A stretch of 64,000 bases of DNA from Lysobacterales bacterium (GCA_014238945.1 JABAAB010000101.1:1-64000), one strand, 5' to 3'; shown: positions 20,789 to 30,465, counted from the stretch's first letter. Numbers and translations are program-made. Notes: generated from the sequence alone by a model not told the origin.

Positions 20789-23041
20789 ATGAACGAAATC
20801 ACACAGAGTTTTTCTGAACACGAACAGATTCCACTCAGAAAATACGCCGAAAAGGCCTACCTGGATTACTCCATGTACGTGGTGCTGGACCGGGCCCTGC
20901 CCCACATCGGCGACGGTCTGAAACCAGTACAGCGGCGTATTATTTACGCGATGAGTGAACTGGGTTTGAGCGCTGCATCAAAACACAAGAAATCCGCACG
21001 CACGGTGGGTGATGTCCTGGGTAAGTTTCACCCGCATGGTGATTCGGCCTGTTACGAGGCCATGGTGCTGATGGCACAACCATTTTCCTATCGTTATCCA
21101 CTGATTGACGGGCAGGGAAATTTCGGTTCCCCCGACGACCCGAAATCCTTTGCGGCCATGCGCTACACCGAATCACGTATGTCACCCTATGCAAAAACAC
21201 TGCTGGCCGAGCTGGGTATGGGCACCGTTGAATGGACACCCAACTTCGATGGCACATTGAAGGAGCCCTCCCTGCTTCCCGCCCGCCTGCCCAATATTCT
21301 GCTCAATGGCAGCACCGGTATTGCGGTGGGAATGGCAACGGATATTCCACCACACAATTTGCGGGAAGTTGTCAGTGCCTGTATCCGTCTTCTTGATGAA
21401 CCAAAGGCCAGCGTGGCGGAACTTTTCGAGCACATCAGGGCACCTGACTTTCCAACCGATGCGGAAATCATCACACCACGCGAAGACCTGCTGAAGATGT
21501 ATGAGACCGGGCATGGGTCGGTCAAAATGCGTGCTGTTTGGGAACCCGAACACGGAGACATCGTCATAACGGCGTTGCCACATCAGGTATCACCTGCCAA
21601 GGTGCTGGAACAGATCGCACAGCAGATGAGAAGCAAGAAATTGCCCATGGTCGAAGATCTGCGTGATGAGTCGGATCATGAAAACCCCACCCGACTGGTT
21701 ATTGTGCCCCGCTCCAACCGGGTCGACATCGAGCAACTACTTAATCACCTGTTTGCGACCACTGATCTGGAACGTAATTATCGTGTCAATCTGAACATTA
21801 TTGGCAACAGTGGCAAGCCCCAGGTACTGAACCTGCGCAAGCTGCTCAAACAATGGTTGACATTCCGGCTCAAGACGGTCCGTCTGAGGCTCGAATTTCG
21901 TCTCGACCAGGTGGTAGACCGTCTGCATATACTTGAAGGTCTGTTGATCGCTTTTCTGAATATTGACGAGGTAATCCGCATTATCCGCACCGAGGACGAA
22001 CCAAAACCGGTACTGATGAGACACTTTGAGATCACCGGAACCCAGGCAGATGCCATTCTGGATACGAAACTCCGCAACCTGGCCAGGTTGCAGGAGATGA
22101 AGATCCGCGGCGAACAGGCCGAACTGGCGGAGGAACGCGACGGACTGGAAATCACACTCGGCTCAAAGCAGAGAATGAAAACGCTGGTGAAGACGGAACT
22201 GGTGGCCGATGCAGAAAAATACGGGGATGATAGACGCTCACAACTGGTTGAACGTGATGCATCACAGGCCTTGAAAGAAGAAGACCTGATCCCCTCGGAG
22301 CCGTGCACGGTGGTATTGTCAAAATCCGGTTGGGTCAGGGCAGCCAAGGGGCACGAGATCGATGCGTCCACCCTGAATTACAAATCCGGTGACGAGTTCC
22401 AGCACGCCGCCAGGGGTCGAAGCAACCAGCAGGCGGTGTTCCTGGATTCGACCGGGCGCGCCTATGCGTTACCTGCACATACCCTGCCGTCGGCACGCAG
22501 TCTTGGCGAACCACTGACCTCCCGTTTTACACTTCCCCAGGACGCAGGGTTTCTATACGCGATCGCCGGTGCAACGGATCAGAAACTGGTTCTGGCCAGC
22601 TCTTACGGATACGGGTTTGTAGCCGAAACGGGGAAATTGCACAGTCGTATGAAAGCAGGCAAAGCCATGATTTCACTGCCGGGGGATTCCACGCCGGTGG
22701 CCCCGGCCATCATCACTTCCGATGATGCGGACACGGTGGTTTGTGTCACCTCGGATGGCTACCTGCTGGCATTTTCCCTGGCTGACCTGCCCGAACTGTC
22801 AAAAGGCAAGGGCAACAAGCTGATCAACATCCCCCCCAAACGCCTGAAGGCGGGTGAGGAGCACATGATCGGCATCGCGATCGTCGCACCTCGTGATGAG
22901 ATCCTGGTGTGGGCTGGCCAGCGCTATATGCGTATCGGCAAAAAGGACCTGGAGCACTTCCGGGGAGAACGTGCCAATCGCGGTCGCAAACTACCCAGGG
23001 GATTTCAACGTGTAACAAAAATTGAACCGGCGATTGACTGA
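20789..23041 (+). CDS. parC: DNA topoisomerase IV subunit A
   Basis: A 750-residue breakage-reunion subunit. The catalytic tyrosine is Tyr126 in [10 protein letters not shown]. The quinolone region [12 protein letters not shown] keeps Ser86 and Glu90, the sensitive-type residues. A long coiled segment (about 340-480) leads to a C-terminal beta-propeller (residues 500-750) with the degenerate repeats of ParC. It pairs with ParE, encoded just upstream. A hairpin follows about 35 bases after the stop. Confidence 0.97.
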   Translation: MNEITQSFSEHEQIPLRKYAEKAYLDYSMYVVLDRALPHIGDGLKPVQRRIIYAMSELGLSAASKHKKSARTVGDVLGKFHPHGDSACYEAMVLMAQPFSYRYPLIDGQGNFGSPDDPKSFAAMRYTESRMSPYAKTLLAELGMGTVEWTPNFDGTLKEPSLLPARLPNILLNGSTGIAVGMATDIPPHNLREVVSACIRLLDEPKASVAELFEHIRAPDFPTDAEIITPREDLLKMYETGHGSVKMRAVWEPEHGDIVITALPHQVSPAKVLEQIAQQMRSKKLPMVEDLRDESDHENPTRLVIVPRSNRVDIEQLLNHLFATTDLERNYRVNLNIIGNSGKPQVLNLRKLLKQWLTFRLKTVRLRLEFRLDQVVDRLHILEGLLIAFLNIDEVIRIIRTEDEPKPVLMRHFEITGTQADAILDTKLRNLARLQEMKIRGEQAELAEERDGLEITLGSKQRMKTLVKTELVADAEKYGDDRRSQLVERDASQALKEEDLIPSEPCTVVLSKSGWVRAAKGHEIDASTLNYKSGDEFQHAARGRSNQQAVFLDSTGRAYALPAHTLPSARSLGEPLTSRFTLPQDAGFLYAIAGATDQKLVLASSYGYGFVAETGKLHSRMKAGKAMISLPGDSTPVAPAIITSDDADTVVCVTSDGYLLAFSLADLPELSKGKGNKLINIPPKRLKAGEEHMIGIAIVAPRDEILVWAGQRYMRIGKKDLEHFRGERANRGRKLPRGFQRVTKIEPAID

Positions 23042-23076
23042 AATAAAACCGATTGAAATGTTGAAAAACTAAAAAG

Positions 23077-23101
23077 GAATACAGGCCAATGACCTGTATT
23101 C
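23077..23101 (-). terminator. bidirectional hairpin terminator
   Basis: A perfect 9-bp stem GAATACAGG / CCTGTATTC with a 7-base loop lies between the convergent parC and LuxR-DUF4199 genes. On the minus strand the stem is followed by CTTTTTAGTTTTT, a good uridine tract, so it fits a Rho-independent terminator for the minus-strand gene. On the plus strand the tract is weak, so parC may use it only partly. Confidence 0.75.
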
Positions 23102-23153
23102 TGTCTTCGCTGTTATTTATACGGCATGAAGTAAAATATGAACCGTTTTGGAC

Positions 23154-23918
23154 TCAAGCCTCCGCGGTGGGCAAAACCTGGTTTTTACGCAGAATTGCCG
23201 CGCTGATCAACGTTATCACAACACCAATGGGAAAGATTTCCATGAAGGTAATCGTCAGGCGATAAATGGTGTTTCCATAGCTCTCTTTCATTGCTTCCAT
23301 TTCCGCCACCAATTTGCTCATTTCTACCTCGGTGGCACCTTCCATTCTGCGTTGTTCGATGATGGAATCCGTATAGTCATTTATAAAGGCACAGTCGGTG
23401 AGTGAAAGGTTTACTTCCCAGGCCACAACGTAAATCAGAGCTGCAACCAGGGTGATGCCCAAACCCACCTGCGAGGCCGTGGAGTAACGAATTACACCAC
23501 CCAGCTCGCGATCGCGATATCTTTTCACGCCAAAAAATATCAGGCGTAACTCCCTGGCTTTCATTACTGCCTGTGTGCGCCGGGTGACTCCGAGTTTGTC
23601 GTACAGGTGCGACAGGTGGGTTTTGACGGTATTGGGTGAAACAAAAATGTTCTCCGCAATATCCTTGTTCCAATTACCGGCGGCCAGCTGCACCAGTACC
23701 TCGAGTTCGCGTTTGCTGATACCCAGATAATCGAGCGCCTTCCGGTTTGGCACAAAATCTTCAGGGCTTTTTTGATGTACAAGACGACGGCCTGCCCAGA
23801 TTCCCAGTCCGGTAAACAACAATGCAATGATGGCGATATATATTTCGGTCGGCAGCACCAGTACATTCAACTTGTACTCAATGAACTGAAGCAGCCAGGT
23901 GAACCCTGCCAACGCCAC
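23154..23918 (-). CDS. membrane LuxR-type regulator fused to DUF4199 domain
   Basis: A 254-residue fused protein. Residues 1-47 carry one or two membrane helices. Residues 65-127 are a LuxR helix-turn-helix (LGISKRELEVLVQLAAGN, VSPNTVKTHLSHLYDKLGV). From about residue 128 the sequence is that of DUF4199 membrane proteins (GVKRYRDRELGGVI, then a helix, an acidic 'MVEKM'-like stretch, and MEIFPIGVVITLISAAI). The two families are commonly separate neighbouring genes. Here the first two helices of DUF4199 and the regulator's tail are missing at the joint. The start is uncertain. GTG at 23918 is usable, but six further family-like codons lie upstream and would need one more A in an A6 run to reach a GTG at about 23944. 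Confidence 0.75.
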   Translation of the reverse strand: MALAGFTWLLQFIEYKLNVLVLPTEIYIAIIALLFTGLGIWAGRRLVHQKSPEDFVPNRKALDYLGISKRELEVLVQLAAGNWNKDIAENIFVSPNTVKTHLSHLYDKLGVTRRTQAVMKARELRLIFFGVKRYRDRELGGVIRYSTASQVGLGITLVAALIYVVAWEVNLSLTDCAFINDYTDSIIEQRRMEGATEVEMSKLVAEMEAMKESYGNTIYRLTITFMEIFPIGVVITLISAAILRKNQVLPTAEA

Positions 23919-24061
23919 GGCATAGATGAAGATGGTTTTTTCACAAGGTGAATTTTATGTCAGCTAGCCCACCTGTCAGGCAATTGTTCTCGCCAACTAT
24001 TCGAATATCGGTAATGGATTCAGATAAATCCTATACTGATCAGCAAAATTGAGAACCCAAC

Positions 24062-24508
24062 ATGAAAAGCCACCACCTCGCCCAACTGAACCTCGCCGAT
24101 ATGAAATATTCTGCAGATTCACCCGAACTTGCAGATTTTGTCGATAATCTCGAGCGAATCAATGAGTTGGCAGAACAGTCAGCCGGCTTTGTCTGGCGTC
24201 TGCAAACCGATGAGGGTGATGCCACCGAAATCGACTTCTTCGGGGCCAATATGCTGGTAAACATGAGTGTCTGGACCGACGTGGGGTCCTTGCACAAATT
24301 TGTTTTTCGCTCTGCGCATACCCATATCATGGCTCGGCGCAAAGAATGGTTTAACAGACTCAGCGAGACTTACTCAGTACTGTGGTGGATACCTGCTGGT
24401 AGGGTCCCCGATCTTGAAGAAGCCCGGGACAGACTGGAGTGTTTGCAATCAAATGGCCCGACACCGCGGGCATTTACCTTCAAGCAGACCTTTGATCCAC
24501 CTGCCTGA
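24062..24508 (+). CDS. DUF3291 family protein
   Basis: A 148-residue cytoplasmic protein. The N-terminus HHLAQLNLADMKY, the central MSVWTDVGSLHKFVF and AHTHIMARRKEWF, and the later LWWIPAGRVPDLEEA are the recognisable blocks of DUF3291, related to monooxygenase-like dimeric alpha-beta barrels. No catalytic role is established for the family. It is divergent from the LuxR-DUF4199 gene and converges on the MFS gene. Confidence 0.85.
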   Translation: MKSHHLAQLNLADMKYSADSPELADFVDNLERINELAEQSAGFVWRLQTDEGDATEIDFFGANMLVNMSVWTDVGSLHKFVFRSAHTHIMARRKEWFNRLSETYSVLWWIPAGRVPDLEEARDRLECLQSNGPTPRAFTFKQTFDPPA

Positions 24509-24539
24509 CGCAGACAGATACGCAAGTCAGGATTGATCG

Positions 24540-25781
24540 TTAGCCGGATTCTTGATCAGTCTTCCGGACGAACTTCAGATAAATTGTCAATGAAGCAACA
24601 AGACCCACTGCGCAGATCGCTGCCGTGGTAAAAAAGAAATAACGATACCCCGTGGGCCCAGGGTAGGTATCCAGCAGCACGCCACCCAGTAACGGCATGA
24701 AAATATCCGGTGTATAACCGATTGCAGATACGAATCCCGCCGCTGTGCCGGTCACCGCCAGCGGTACACCCCCCTCTTCGAGCAGGGCGAAATAGATTCC
24801 CCGCATGGCGAATACCACCAGTGATGCGATGGCGATGTTCAGCAACATCATTGGAATCATGGCCGAACTGCCTGGCATCACGGCAAAAACACTGAAACTG
24901 ATGATCAGTACCATGAACAGGAATGCAACGGTCCTGGCGATACCCAGTTTATCCGCGACAAAGCCTGCCACCAGAGCCGCCATTGGTTTCAGCCACATCT
25001 TGCCGACACTGATGGTCGCTGCAATGGTCACACTCATCATGAAAATATCGGTTGCGTAGGAGGTAAATCGGAAGGTTCCCCAGTATGTGCAATAACCGGT
25101 AAAAATGACCGTGGCAATCAACCACACGACGGGCATTTTAATGGTCGCTATGATGTCACTTAGCCCGATCTTGTGGGCATCTTCCGCGCCCCTGCCGTCA
25201 TCAACCTCGTCTTCCAACGTGAACCAGGCAAGGACACCGAGTGCCAGCGTGAACACGGATGACAGGATGATAACGACCGCAAGTGCGGAGTCACCGCTTC
25301 CCAGTGCTGCAAAAACTGCCAGCAGAGCCACCCCGGTAAGTACCTCCCCTATACCGCGCCCGGATTCCAGAATTCCAAAAGCCCGCCCCTGCTCTTCCGG
25401 TGGCGCCCAGTTGCGTGTGACCCTTATCATCGCACCCCAGAACAGGAACGAAATGGCGACACCCCAAAAAGCATGCAACGCCAGGCTGATTGTATAACTC
25501 GGAAAGGTGGAGAAATAAAGACCGGAAAAACCGGTCAACACCAGGGAAATCGTTATCAGCTTACGTGGAGATACACGATCCGCCAGCCAGCCACCGGGAA
25601 AATAGGAAATCAATGAGGTCACCCCGAAAACACTCATCAACGAACCTACCTCGGTATTGTTCAGACTCAATGCCTGGGCCAAAGGTTTGTAATAGACCTC
25701 AAATAGGAACGGCAACCCGAAAATGATACCGCCTGAAAGACTCAGTACGATCATGATCACCCAGTGGCGTACTTTGGTCAT
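24540..25781 (-). CDS. MFS transporter
   Basis: A 413-residue inner-membrane carrier with about twelve helices. The loop 2-3 motif is GGWLADRVSPRKLI. The central cytoplasmic loop (about residues 190-210) is acidic (TLEDEVDDGRGAEDAH). A second half-repeat motif, GFVADKLGIART, is visible. The start ATG follows GAGGGA at a suitable distance. The neighbours do not indicate a substrate, and the helix sequences do not let me place it in a known subfamily. Confidence 0.85.
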   Translation of the reverse strand: MTKVRHWVIMIVLSLSGGIIFGLPFLFEVYYKPLAQALSLNNTEVGSLMSVFGVTSLISYFPGGWLADRVSPRKLITISLVLTGFSGLYFSTFPSYTISLALHAFWGVAISFLFWGAMIRVTRNWAPPEEQGRAFGILESGRGIGEVLTGVALLAVFAALGSGDSALAVVIILSSVFTLALGVLAWFTLEDEVDDGRGAEDAHKIGLSDIIATIKMPVVWLIATVIFTGYCTYWGTFRFTSYATDIFMMSVTIAATISVGKMWLKPMAALVAGFVADKLGIARTVAFLFMVLIISFSVFAVMPGSSAMIPMMLLNIAIASLVVFAMRGIYFALLEEGGVPLAVTGTAAGFVSAIGYTPDIFMPLLGGVLLDTYPGPTGYRYFFFTTAAICAVGLVASLTIYLKFVRKTDQESG

Positions 25782-26086
25782 TTTTCTTATCCCTCAGAAT
25801 ATTCGGCAAGAACTATAGCACCGATGAAAATGCGGTTCAGGCGCAGCGCGTGAAACTTTGACCCTATCCATGGTGAGAGAAAAATCAGGGTGCGTGAGTA
25901 CCTGTGCTCCCGGGGCCCCACAATCTGATGATCATGAGCGTGGAGGTTCCCGTCTCAAGAGTTACTCATGAGCCTGCAGATGCACAACCGAGGTCCAGGC
26001 CGAAATTTGAAGTCAGGGTAGCGCTTCTTAGTGGTAATATTGGGGATGACACATATGAGTTAAATTTAACAGTACCGGAAAATGAA
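25782..26086. other. intergenic region without a supported gene
   Basis: This 305-bp stretch separates the divergent MFS and CheY-like genes. A frame open to 25904 runs into the CheY-like gene, but its translation has no recognisable domain and the receiver begins normally at 26087. It presumably holds the two promoters; I could not pick a -35/-10 pair with confidence. Confidence 0.4.
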
Positions 26087-26449
26087 ATGGCAAAAATATT
26101 GTTAGTTGATGATTCAAAATTCGCAACCAACAGTTTGAAACGGATTTGCGAAAAAGGTGGGCATGAGGTCGTTGGCCTGGCACAGGACGGAGGACAGGGG
26201 GTCGAGATGTTTGACAGGCTTGACCCGGATGTCGTCATACTGGATTACCTGATGCCGGTTAAAGATGGCGAGACGGTTCTGAAAGAGATAATGCAAAGTG
26301 ACCCCAATGCAATGGTAATCATGCTCTCTGGCGTGCGTAACAAAGCACTGGAACAAAGACTGGAAGAGGCAGGGGTGAAAGCATTCATCAGAAAGCCGTG
26401 GACGGAAGATGATATTTTGGACCTGATCGAACAGGTTTCGGGTGACTGA
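26087..26449 (+). CDS. single-domain CheY-like response regulator
   Basis: A 120-residue receiver with no output domain. It begins MAKILLVDDSKFATNSL (acidic residues 8-9), has the phospho-acceptor Asp53 in PDVVILDYLMPVKDG, a Thr/Ser switch position in VIMLSGVRN, and the conserved lysine in AFIRKPW. The start at 26087 follows a GGAAAATGAA stretch. No kinase gene is adjacent, so it may take phosphate from one of the kinases in this window or from elsewhere. The target is unknown. Confidence 0.9.
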   Translation: MAKILLVDDSKFATNSLKRICEKGGHEVVGLAQDGGQGVEMFDRLDPDVVILDYLMPVKDGETVLKEIMQSDPNAMVIMLSGVRNKALEQRLEEAGVKAFIRKPWTEDDILDLIEQVSGD

Positions 26450-26472
26450 AGTTTGACGTGGTAAAAATAATT

Positions 26473-27216
26473 ATGAACAAATTTTCGTTTTTAAAATTCG
26501 CTGCGCCGACAGCCATACTGGTTTCTTTGCTTGTTCCGACTTCCCCTGTCCGGGCCGGTGAAGAGCCTTCTGATCCCCGGATCCTGGTCTCCGGACTGGG
26601 CCGTTCTGATCTCGCCCCGGATATGGCCATTCTCTCGCTGATGATTACCCGGGAGGCCGACACCGCCCGTGCAGCACTGGATGCCAACTCCAGTGCCATG
26701 AACAACGTACTCGAAGCCCTGAATGCCGAGGGTGTCGAGACACGTGACATCCAGACCTCGAATTTCTCCATTCAACCGCGTTACTCCCGTCCGGGCCAGA
26801 ATTCTTCGGGTCACAGGGAAGCGCCCAGGATCGTCGGTTACACGGTCCGTAACGGTCTGGACGTACGGGTGCGGGATATCAATAAACTGGGTACCATCCT
26901 GGACAAATCGGTCACACTGGGTGTTAACCAGGGTGGCAACATCACTTTCACGAACAACGATCCGTCCGCTGCTATCGCGCAGGCACGAATCAGAGCCGTC
27001 AAAGAAGCGATGACCAAAGCACAAACGCTTGCCGAGGCTGCAGGAGTAAAAACTGGCAGAATTCTGGAGATATCTGAGCAATCCGCCAATCCTCGACCAG
27101 TTCCCCTGGCCAGGACCGAGATGGCCATGGTCCGATCTGCCGATTCAGTTCCGGTGGCCACAGGAGAAAACAGCTATAAAGTGACCGTCCACATCTCGAT
27201 AGCTATCGATCAATAG
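26473..27216 (+). CDS. exported SIMPL (DUF541) domain protein
   Basis: A 247-residue protein with a signal peptide (NKFSFLKFAAPTAILVSLLV, cleavage near VRAG). The mature part carries the SIMPL/DUF541 pattern: ILVSGLGRSDLAPDMAIL, EGVETRDIQTSNFSIQP, and a C-terminal YKVTVHISIAI. The family forms periplasmic or membrane oligomers of unclear role (BP26, YggE). A GTG 15 bases earlier (26458) is possible, but the ATG gives a normal signal peptide. Confidence 0.9.
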   Translation: MNKFSFLKFAAPTAILVSLLVPTSPVRAGEEPSDPRILVSGLGRSDLAPDMAILSLMITREADTARAALDANSSAMNNVLEALNAEGVETRDIQTSNFSIQPRYSRPGQNSSGHREAPRIVGYTVRNGLDVRVRDINKLGTILDKSVTLGVNQGGNITFTNNDPSAAIAQARIRAVKEAMTKAQTLAEAAGVKTGRILEISEQSANPRPVPLARTEMAMVRSADSVPVATGENSYKVTVHISIAIDQ

Positions 27217-27287
27217 TGCATCCGGGTAATTAATCATTGTAAATATGGATACTGGCCATTAGCGACGAAAGCGAATGTTACGACGGA

Positions 27288-28028
27288 ATGCTTGATCTTT
27301 TGGAACTCGTCTGGGGTCGTGATTTCATGGCACCCGGTGGTCCCGGTAACATCAGGAAAATGGTCAATGGCCTGGATCTTGTAAATCGCAGTGTACTGGA
27401 TATCGGTAGTGGACTGGGTGGCCCCGCCTTCCTGCTGGGCTCTGAATTCGGGGCGATCGTTACCGGTATCGATCTTGAATCCAAGCTGGTAAATCGCGCC
27501 ACTGCAAGGGCACTGGCACTCGGTCTCAGAGAAAACGTAAGCTTCCAGACGGTAGAGGCTGGTCCTCTGACATTCCCGAACAACTCATTTGATCTGGTCA
27601 TCTCATCCGCTGCCATTACCCAGACCGCTGATAAACTGGGTATGTTCAAAGAGATTTTTCGTGTATTGAAACCAGCTGGGACCCTGAGTTGTTATGACTG
27701 GATGAAAACGGCCGGGGAACTGAGCGAGGACATGCTTTACTGGATAAAAATGGAGGGTCTGACATTTGCGATGGAAACCCTCGAACGACATGGGGAAATA
27801 CTGGAGGAGGCCGGTTTTTCAAAAATCCGGCTCGAAGACGCATCTCAGTGGTATCGGCGTGAAGCACGCAGGGAGTATGAACAAATCTCTGGTCCGTTGA
27901 AATCCCGCGTGGTTGAATTGATCGGGCAGGCCGATGCCGACCATCTGGAAGAGGACTGGCGCTCAATGGTAGTAGTGTGTGAAAAGGGCGAGATGCGCCA
28001 AGGTTATTATCGCGCCACAAAGCCTTGA
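27288..28028 (+). CDS. class I SAM-dependent methyltransferase
   Basis: A 246-residue cytoplasmic enzyme. Motif I is VLDIGSGLGGPAFLL; motif II is in VTGIDLES; and motif III/post-I lies in FDLVISSAAI. The opening LLELVWGRDFMAPGGPGNI and the motif I context resemble phosphoethanolamine or glycine/sarcosine type N-methyltransferases. The frame stays open upstream to a TAA at 27240, and the codons before the ATG (ESECYDG) look family-like, so the true start may be a non-standard codon or the 5' end may be damaged. The substrate is unknown. Confidence 0.85.
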   Translation: MLDLLELVWGRDFMAPGGPGNIRKMVNGLDLVNRSVLDIGSGLGGPAFLLGSEFGAIVTGIDLESKLVNRATARALALGLRENVSFQTVEAGPLTFPNNSFDLVISSAAITQTADKLGMFKEIFRVLKPAGTLSCYDWMKTAGELSEDMLYWIKMEGLTFAMETLERHGEILEEAGFSKIRLEDASQWYRREARREYEQISGPLKSRVVELIGQADADHLEEDWRSMVVVCEKGEMRQGYYRATKP

Positions 28029-28044
28029 TTCAGGAGATTTACGA

Positions 28045-28422
28045 ATGTCAGTTTTACTGAATGTTTTGTGGTTTTTACTCGGTGGATTCCTGGTGTCACT
28101 GGCTTACATCCTGGGTGGAATCTTGTTGTGTGTCACCATCATCGGTATTCCTTTCGGTATTCAGTGCTTCAAACTTTCGGTACTGGGTATGGCACCCTTC
28201 GGACATGAGATTCGGGAAACCGAGCCACCGGGTGGTGCATTGGCCATCATAATGAACGTTATCTGGATCATCCTGCCCGGTCTGGAACTGGCATTGCTCC
28301 ATCTGTTTCTGGCCGCTGTGCTGGCCATCACCATCATTGGTCTGCCATTTGCAGCGCAACACCTGAAAATGACCCGCCTGGCCATCCTGCCATTCGGGTT
28401 CCGGGTGGTCGAAGTCCGTTGA
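28045..28422 (+). CDS. yccF: YccF family inner-membrane protein
   Basis: A 125-residue protein with two similar halves, each with hydrophobic helices followed by IIGIPFGIQCFKL or IIGLPFAAQHLKM and then a proline-phenylalanine segment (MAPFG, ILPFG). This duplication is typical of the YccF domain family. Its function is unknown. A strong CAGGAG ribosome site lies 8 bases before the ATG at 28045. It begins 16 bases after the methyltransferase gene. Confidence 0.92.
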   Translation: MSVLLNVLWFLLGGFLVSLAYILGGILLCVTIIGIPFGIQCFKLSVLGMAPFGHEIRETEPPGGALAIIMNVIWIILPGLELALLHLFLAAVLAITIIGLPFAAQHLKMTRLAILPFGFRVVEVR

Positions 28423-28510
28423 AAAGGCACCACTGCGACCAAACGAATTGTGTCCGCCAGTTAGAATATTTTATGTGCTGTGATTTCATCGCAATATTCA
28501 GAATTAGCTC

Positions 28511-29245
28511 ATGAACAGATCCACAACTTTCTTGATCTCCTTATTGCTTGTATTTCCGGCCACGACTGTCAATGCGAACAAAGATTATTCCGAAGTTTAT
28601 GCGTCGGCTGTCGCCCACACAGATCGCAGACAATCCGACCGGGATAGGGACGCCGGTCGCAAACCACTTGAATTACTGCCTTTCCTCAAACTTGAGCCCG
28701 GTATGACGGTGCTTGATATAGGTGCTGGTGGAGGATATACGACGCGGCTTGCGGCGCGTGTGGTTGGTGAAAGTGGAAAGGTGTATGCACAGGGCTTGAA
28801 CGGACGTCCCAGCCTGGACAATATCACCGCACTACCGCCACATATCCTGTTCAATCTTCGTGCGGTTGCCAATGACTCAGGCCTGAGAAACGCACAGGCC
28901 GACGTGGTAACCGTGTTTTTCACCCTGCACGACATGTATCTGAACAGGAACATAGACAAACACCGCCTGTACCGGGACTTTTACACCTTGCTCAAACCCG
29001 GTGGTGTTCTGGTCATTCTGGACAACAATGGCATCGAAGGCAGCGGCATCAGCCAAACCAACAAAACCCACCGGATTGACAGGCAGTTCATCATCGATGA
29101 AATGGCCAGGACCAAGTTAAAGTTTGATGGTGAAACCGACCTGCTGCGTAACCCTCACGACGATCCAGGCCGGTCATGGAACGAATTTTCACCGAGCGAC
29201 TTCCATGACCGGTTCGCATTACGGTTCAAAAAACCGGCAAGTTAG
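28511..29245 (+). CDS. signal-peptide-bearing predicted methyltransferase
   Basis: A 244-residue protein with an apparent signal peptide (STTFLISLLLVFPATTVNA) followed by a Rossmann methyltransferase domain: motif I VLDIGAGGGYTTRLAA, and later VVTVFFTLHDMYLNR and KPGGVLVILDNNG. This is the pattern of the 'predicted methyltransferase' group COG4798, whose members often carry export signals. S-adenosylmethionine is not expected in the periplasm, so the real reaction is uncertain. It stands alone between yccF and the oxygenase gene. Confidence 0.82.
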   Translation: MNRSTTFLISLLLVFPATTVNANKDYSEVYASAVAHTDRRQSDRDRDAGRKPLELLPFLKLEPGMTVLDIGAGGGYTTRLAARVVGESGKVYAQGLNGRPSLDNITALPPHILFNLRAVANDSGLRNAQADVVTVFFTLHDMYLNRNIDKHRLYRDFYTLLKPGGVLVILDNNGIEGSGISQTNKTHRIDRQFIIDEMARTKLKFDGETDLLRNPHDDPGRSWNEFSPSDFHDRFALRFKKPAS

Positions 29246-29323
29246 ATCATGCAGTTTATCGCCGGAATTTTAAGATGATAAATCAAAATCACATGTTCCA
29301 AATCCACCTGGACTAGCGTTCAT

Positions 29324-30286
29324 ATGCACGATATACCAGTCATCGATATTGACCCGATGAACAGGGCCGCCCGTACCGTTGGTCAGATTGAAGCAGCCTG
29401 TCGCGATATCGGTTTCATGTTCATTCGCGGACACGGGATTTCCCGGCGGGTCATTGGAACAATGAGAACGGCAACGATGCTCTACTTTGAACGTCCATTG
29501 GAAGAGAAGTTAAAGGACCGAATCAGCCGGGACAATTACCGTGGCTACATACCGCAGGGGTTTTTTAGTGCAAATACCCGTTACACCGAAGTGGACCGCT
29601 ACGAGGGCTACAAGCTGCACATTGACATTGCAGAAAACGATCCCATTTGCCAGCTGTGTGATTTGTACGCACCGGGCAAATGGCCAGATGCGCCCGCGTC
29701 TTTCCAAAAAGCCGTGGAGGACTACTGGCGGGCCTGTGACCGGGTGACCAACGGCCTGCTTGCCATGTTGGCCACTATCCTGGATGTCGATTCACAGTGG
29801 TTTTTACAACTGTTCGAGAAACCTCTGACCAACATGACGCTACTGCATTATCCCCCGCAGCACCCCGGTGATGCGGGCTTCGGAATCCACCCCCACAAGG
29901 ACACAGACGCACTCACCATCCTGGTACCTGATGCGGTGGGTGGCCTGATGGTCAAAAAACGCGGTAGCGGAGAATGGCTCGAGGTCGATGCACCGGAGGA
30001 TACCCTTGTGGTGAACGTAGGCGACCTGGTGGAACTGTGGTCAGGTGGCTATCTCGTCTCCACCCCGCACAAGGTGGTCAATCACAGTGGCGCCGAACGT
30101 TACAGTTTTCCGTATTTTGCCGTGCCCCGCTTTGATACCGTAGTAGAGCCGCTCAACCGTCCACGACCGGGATTCAACCGCGCCAGGGTTCACGTGGGTG
30201 ATGTTTCGAGGGAGGTCTGGCGTACCAACTGGCCGGATGCCCGTCCCATGTACAAGGGTTTTGATCTCGGTACACTCGAGAATTAA
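29324..30286 (+). CDS. isopenicillin N synthase-like 2OG-Fe(II) oxygenase
   Basis: A 320-residue non-heme iron enzyme. The N-terminal domain PVIDIDPMN and CRDIGFMFIRGHGIS is typical of plant-type and isopenicillin-like dioxygenases. Iron ligands are the His-x-Asp in GIHPHKDTDALTILV and the distal His in VSTPHKVVNHSG, with the Arg-x-Ser of RYSFPYF for the 2-oxoglutarate carboxylate. The substrate cannot be inferred from neighbours. The ATG at 29324 gives a family-standard N-terminus. Confidence 0.9.
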   Translation: MHDIPVIDIDPMNRAARTVGQIEAACRDIGFMFIRGHGISRRVIGTMRTATMLYFERPLEEKLKDRISRDNYRGYIPQGFFSANTRYTEVDRYEGYKLHIDIAENDPICQLCDLYAPGKWPDAPASFQKAVEDYWRACDRVTNGLLAMLATILDVDSQWFLQLFEKPLTNMTLLHYPPQHPGDAGFGIHPHKDTDALTILVPDAVGGLMVKKRGSGEWLEVDAPEDTLVVNVGDLVELWSGGYLVSTPHKVVNHSGAERYSFPYFAVPRFDTVVEPLNRPRPGFNRARVHVGDVSREVWRTNWPDARPMYKGFDLGTLEN

Positions 30287-30397
30287 CCTGCAGATCGGTC
30301 ATGAACTGCTTCAAAGACTCATCTGGCGCCGGTGTTGTGCAAGCTATTCACTTTGTCAGTTATTTCAAAATTCTGATGTAAGATACTATGGTGATAC

Positions 30398-30440
30398 CAT
30401 CTGGTCAGGATGCTAGGCAACCTGCCAGATGTAATTTTTC
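30398..30440 (+). terminator. candidate hairpin terminator or leader hairpin
   Basis: An imperfect stem CATCTGG..AGG / CCT.CCAGATG with an 11-base loop is followed by TAATTTTTC. It lies 112 bases after the oxygenase gene and 26 bases before the kinase TTG start, so it may end the oxygenase transcript or act as an attenuator in the kinase leader. Confidence 0.45.
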
Positions 30441-30465
30441 TTGCATTGCGCATTGAGGATATTCG

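Noticed and set aside
24001-24061. Promoter TATACT at 24032-24037 before the DUF3291 gene
   Set aside because: The -10 box is good, but no acceptable -35 box lies 16-18 bases upstream, so I did not list it.
25904-26086. A 61-codon N-terminal extension of the CheY-like protein
   Set aside because: The translation has no domain, begins with GTG and no ribosome site, while the receiver begins normally at the ATG at 26087 with GGAAAATGAA before it.
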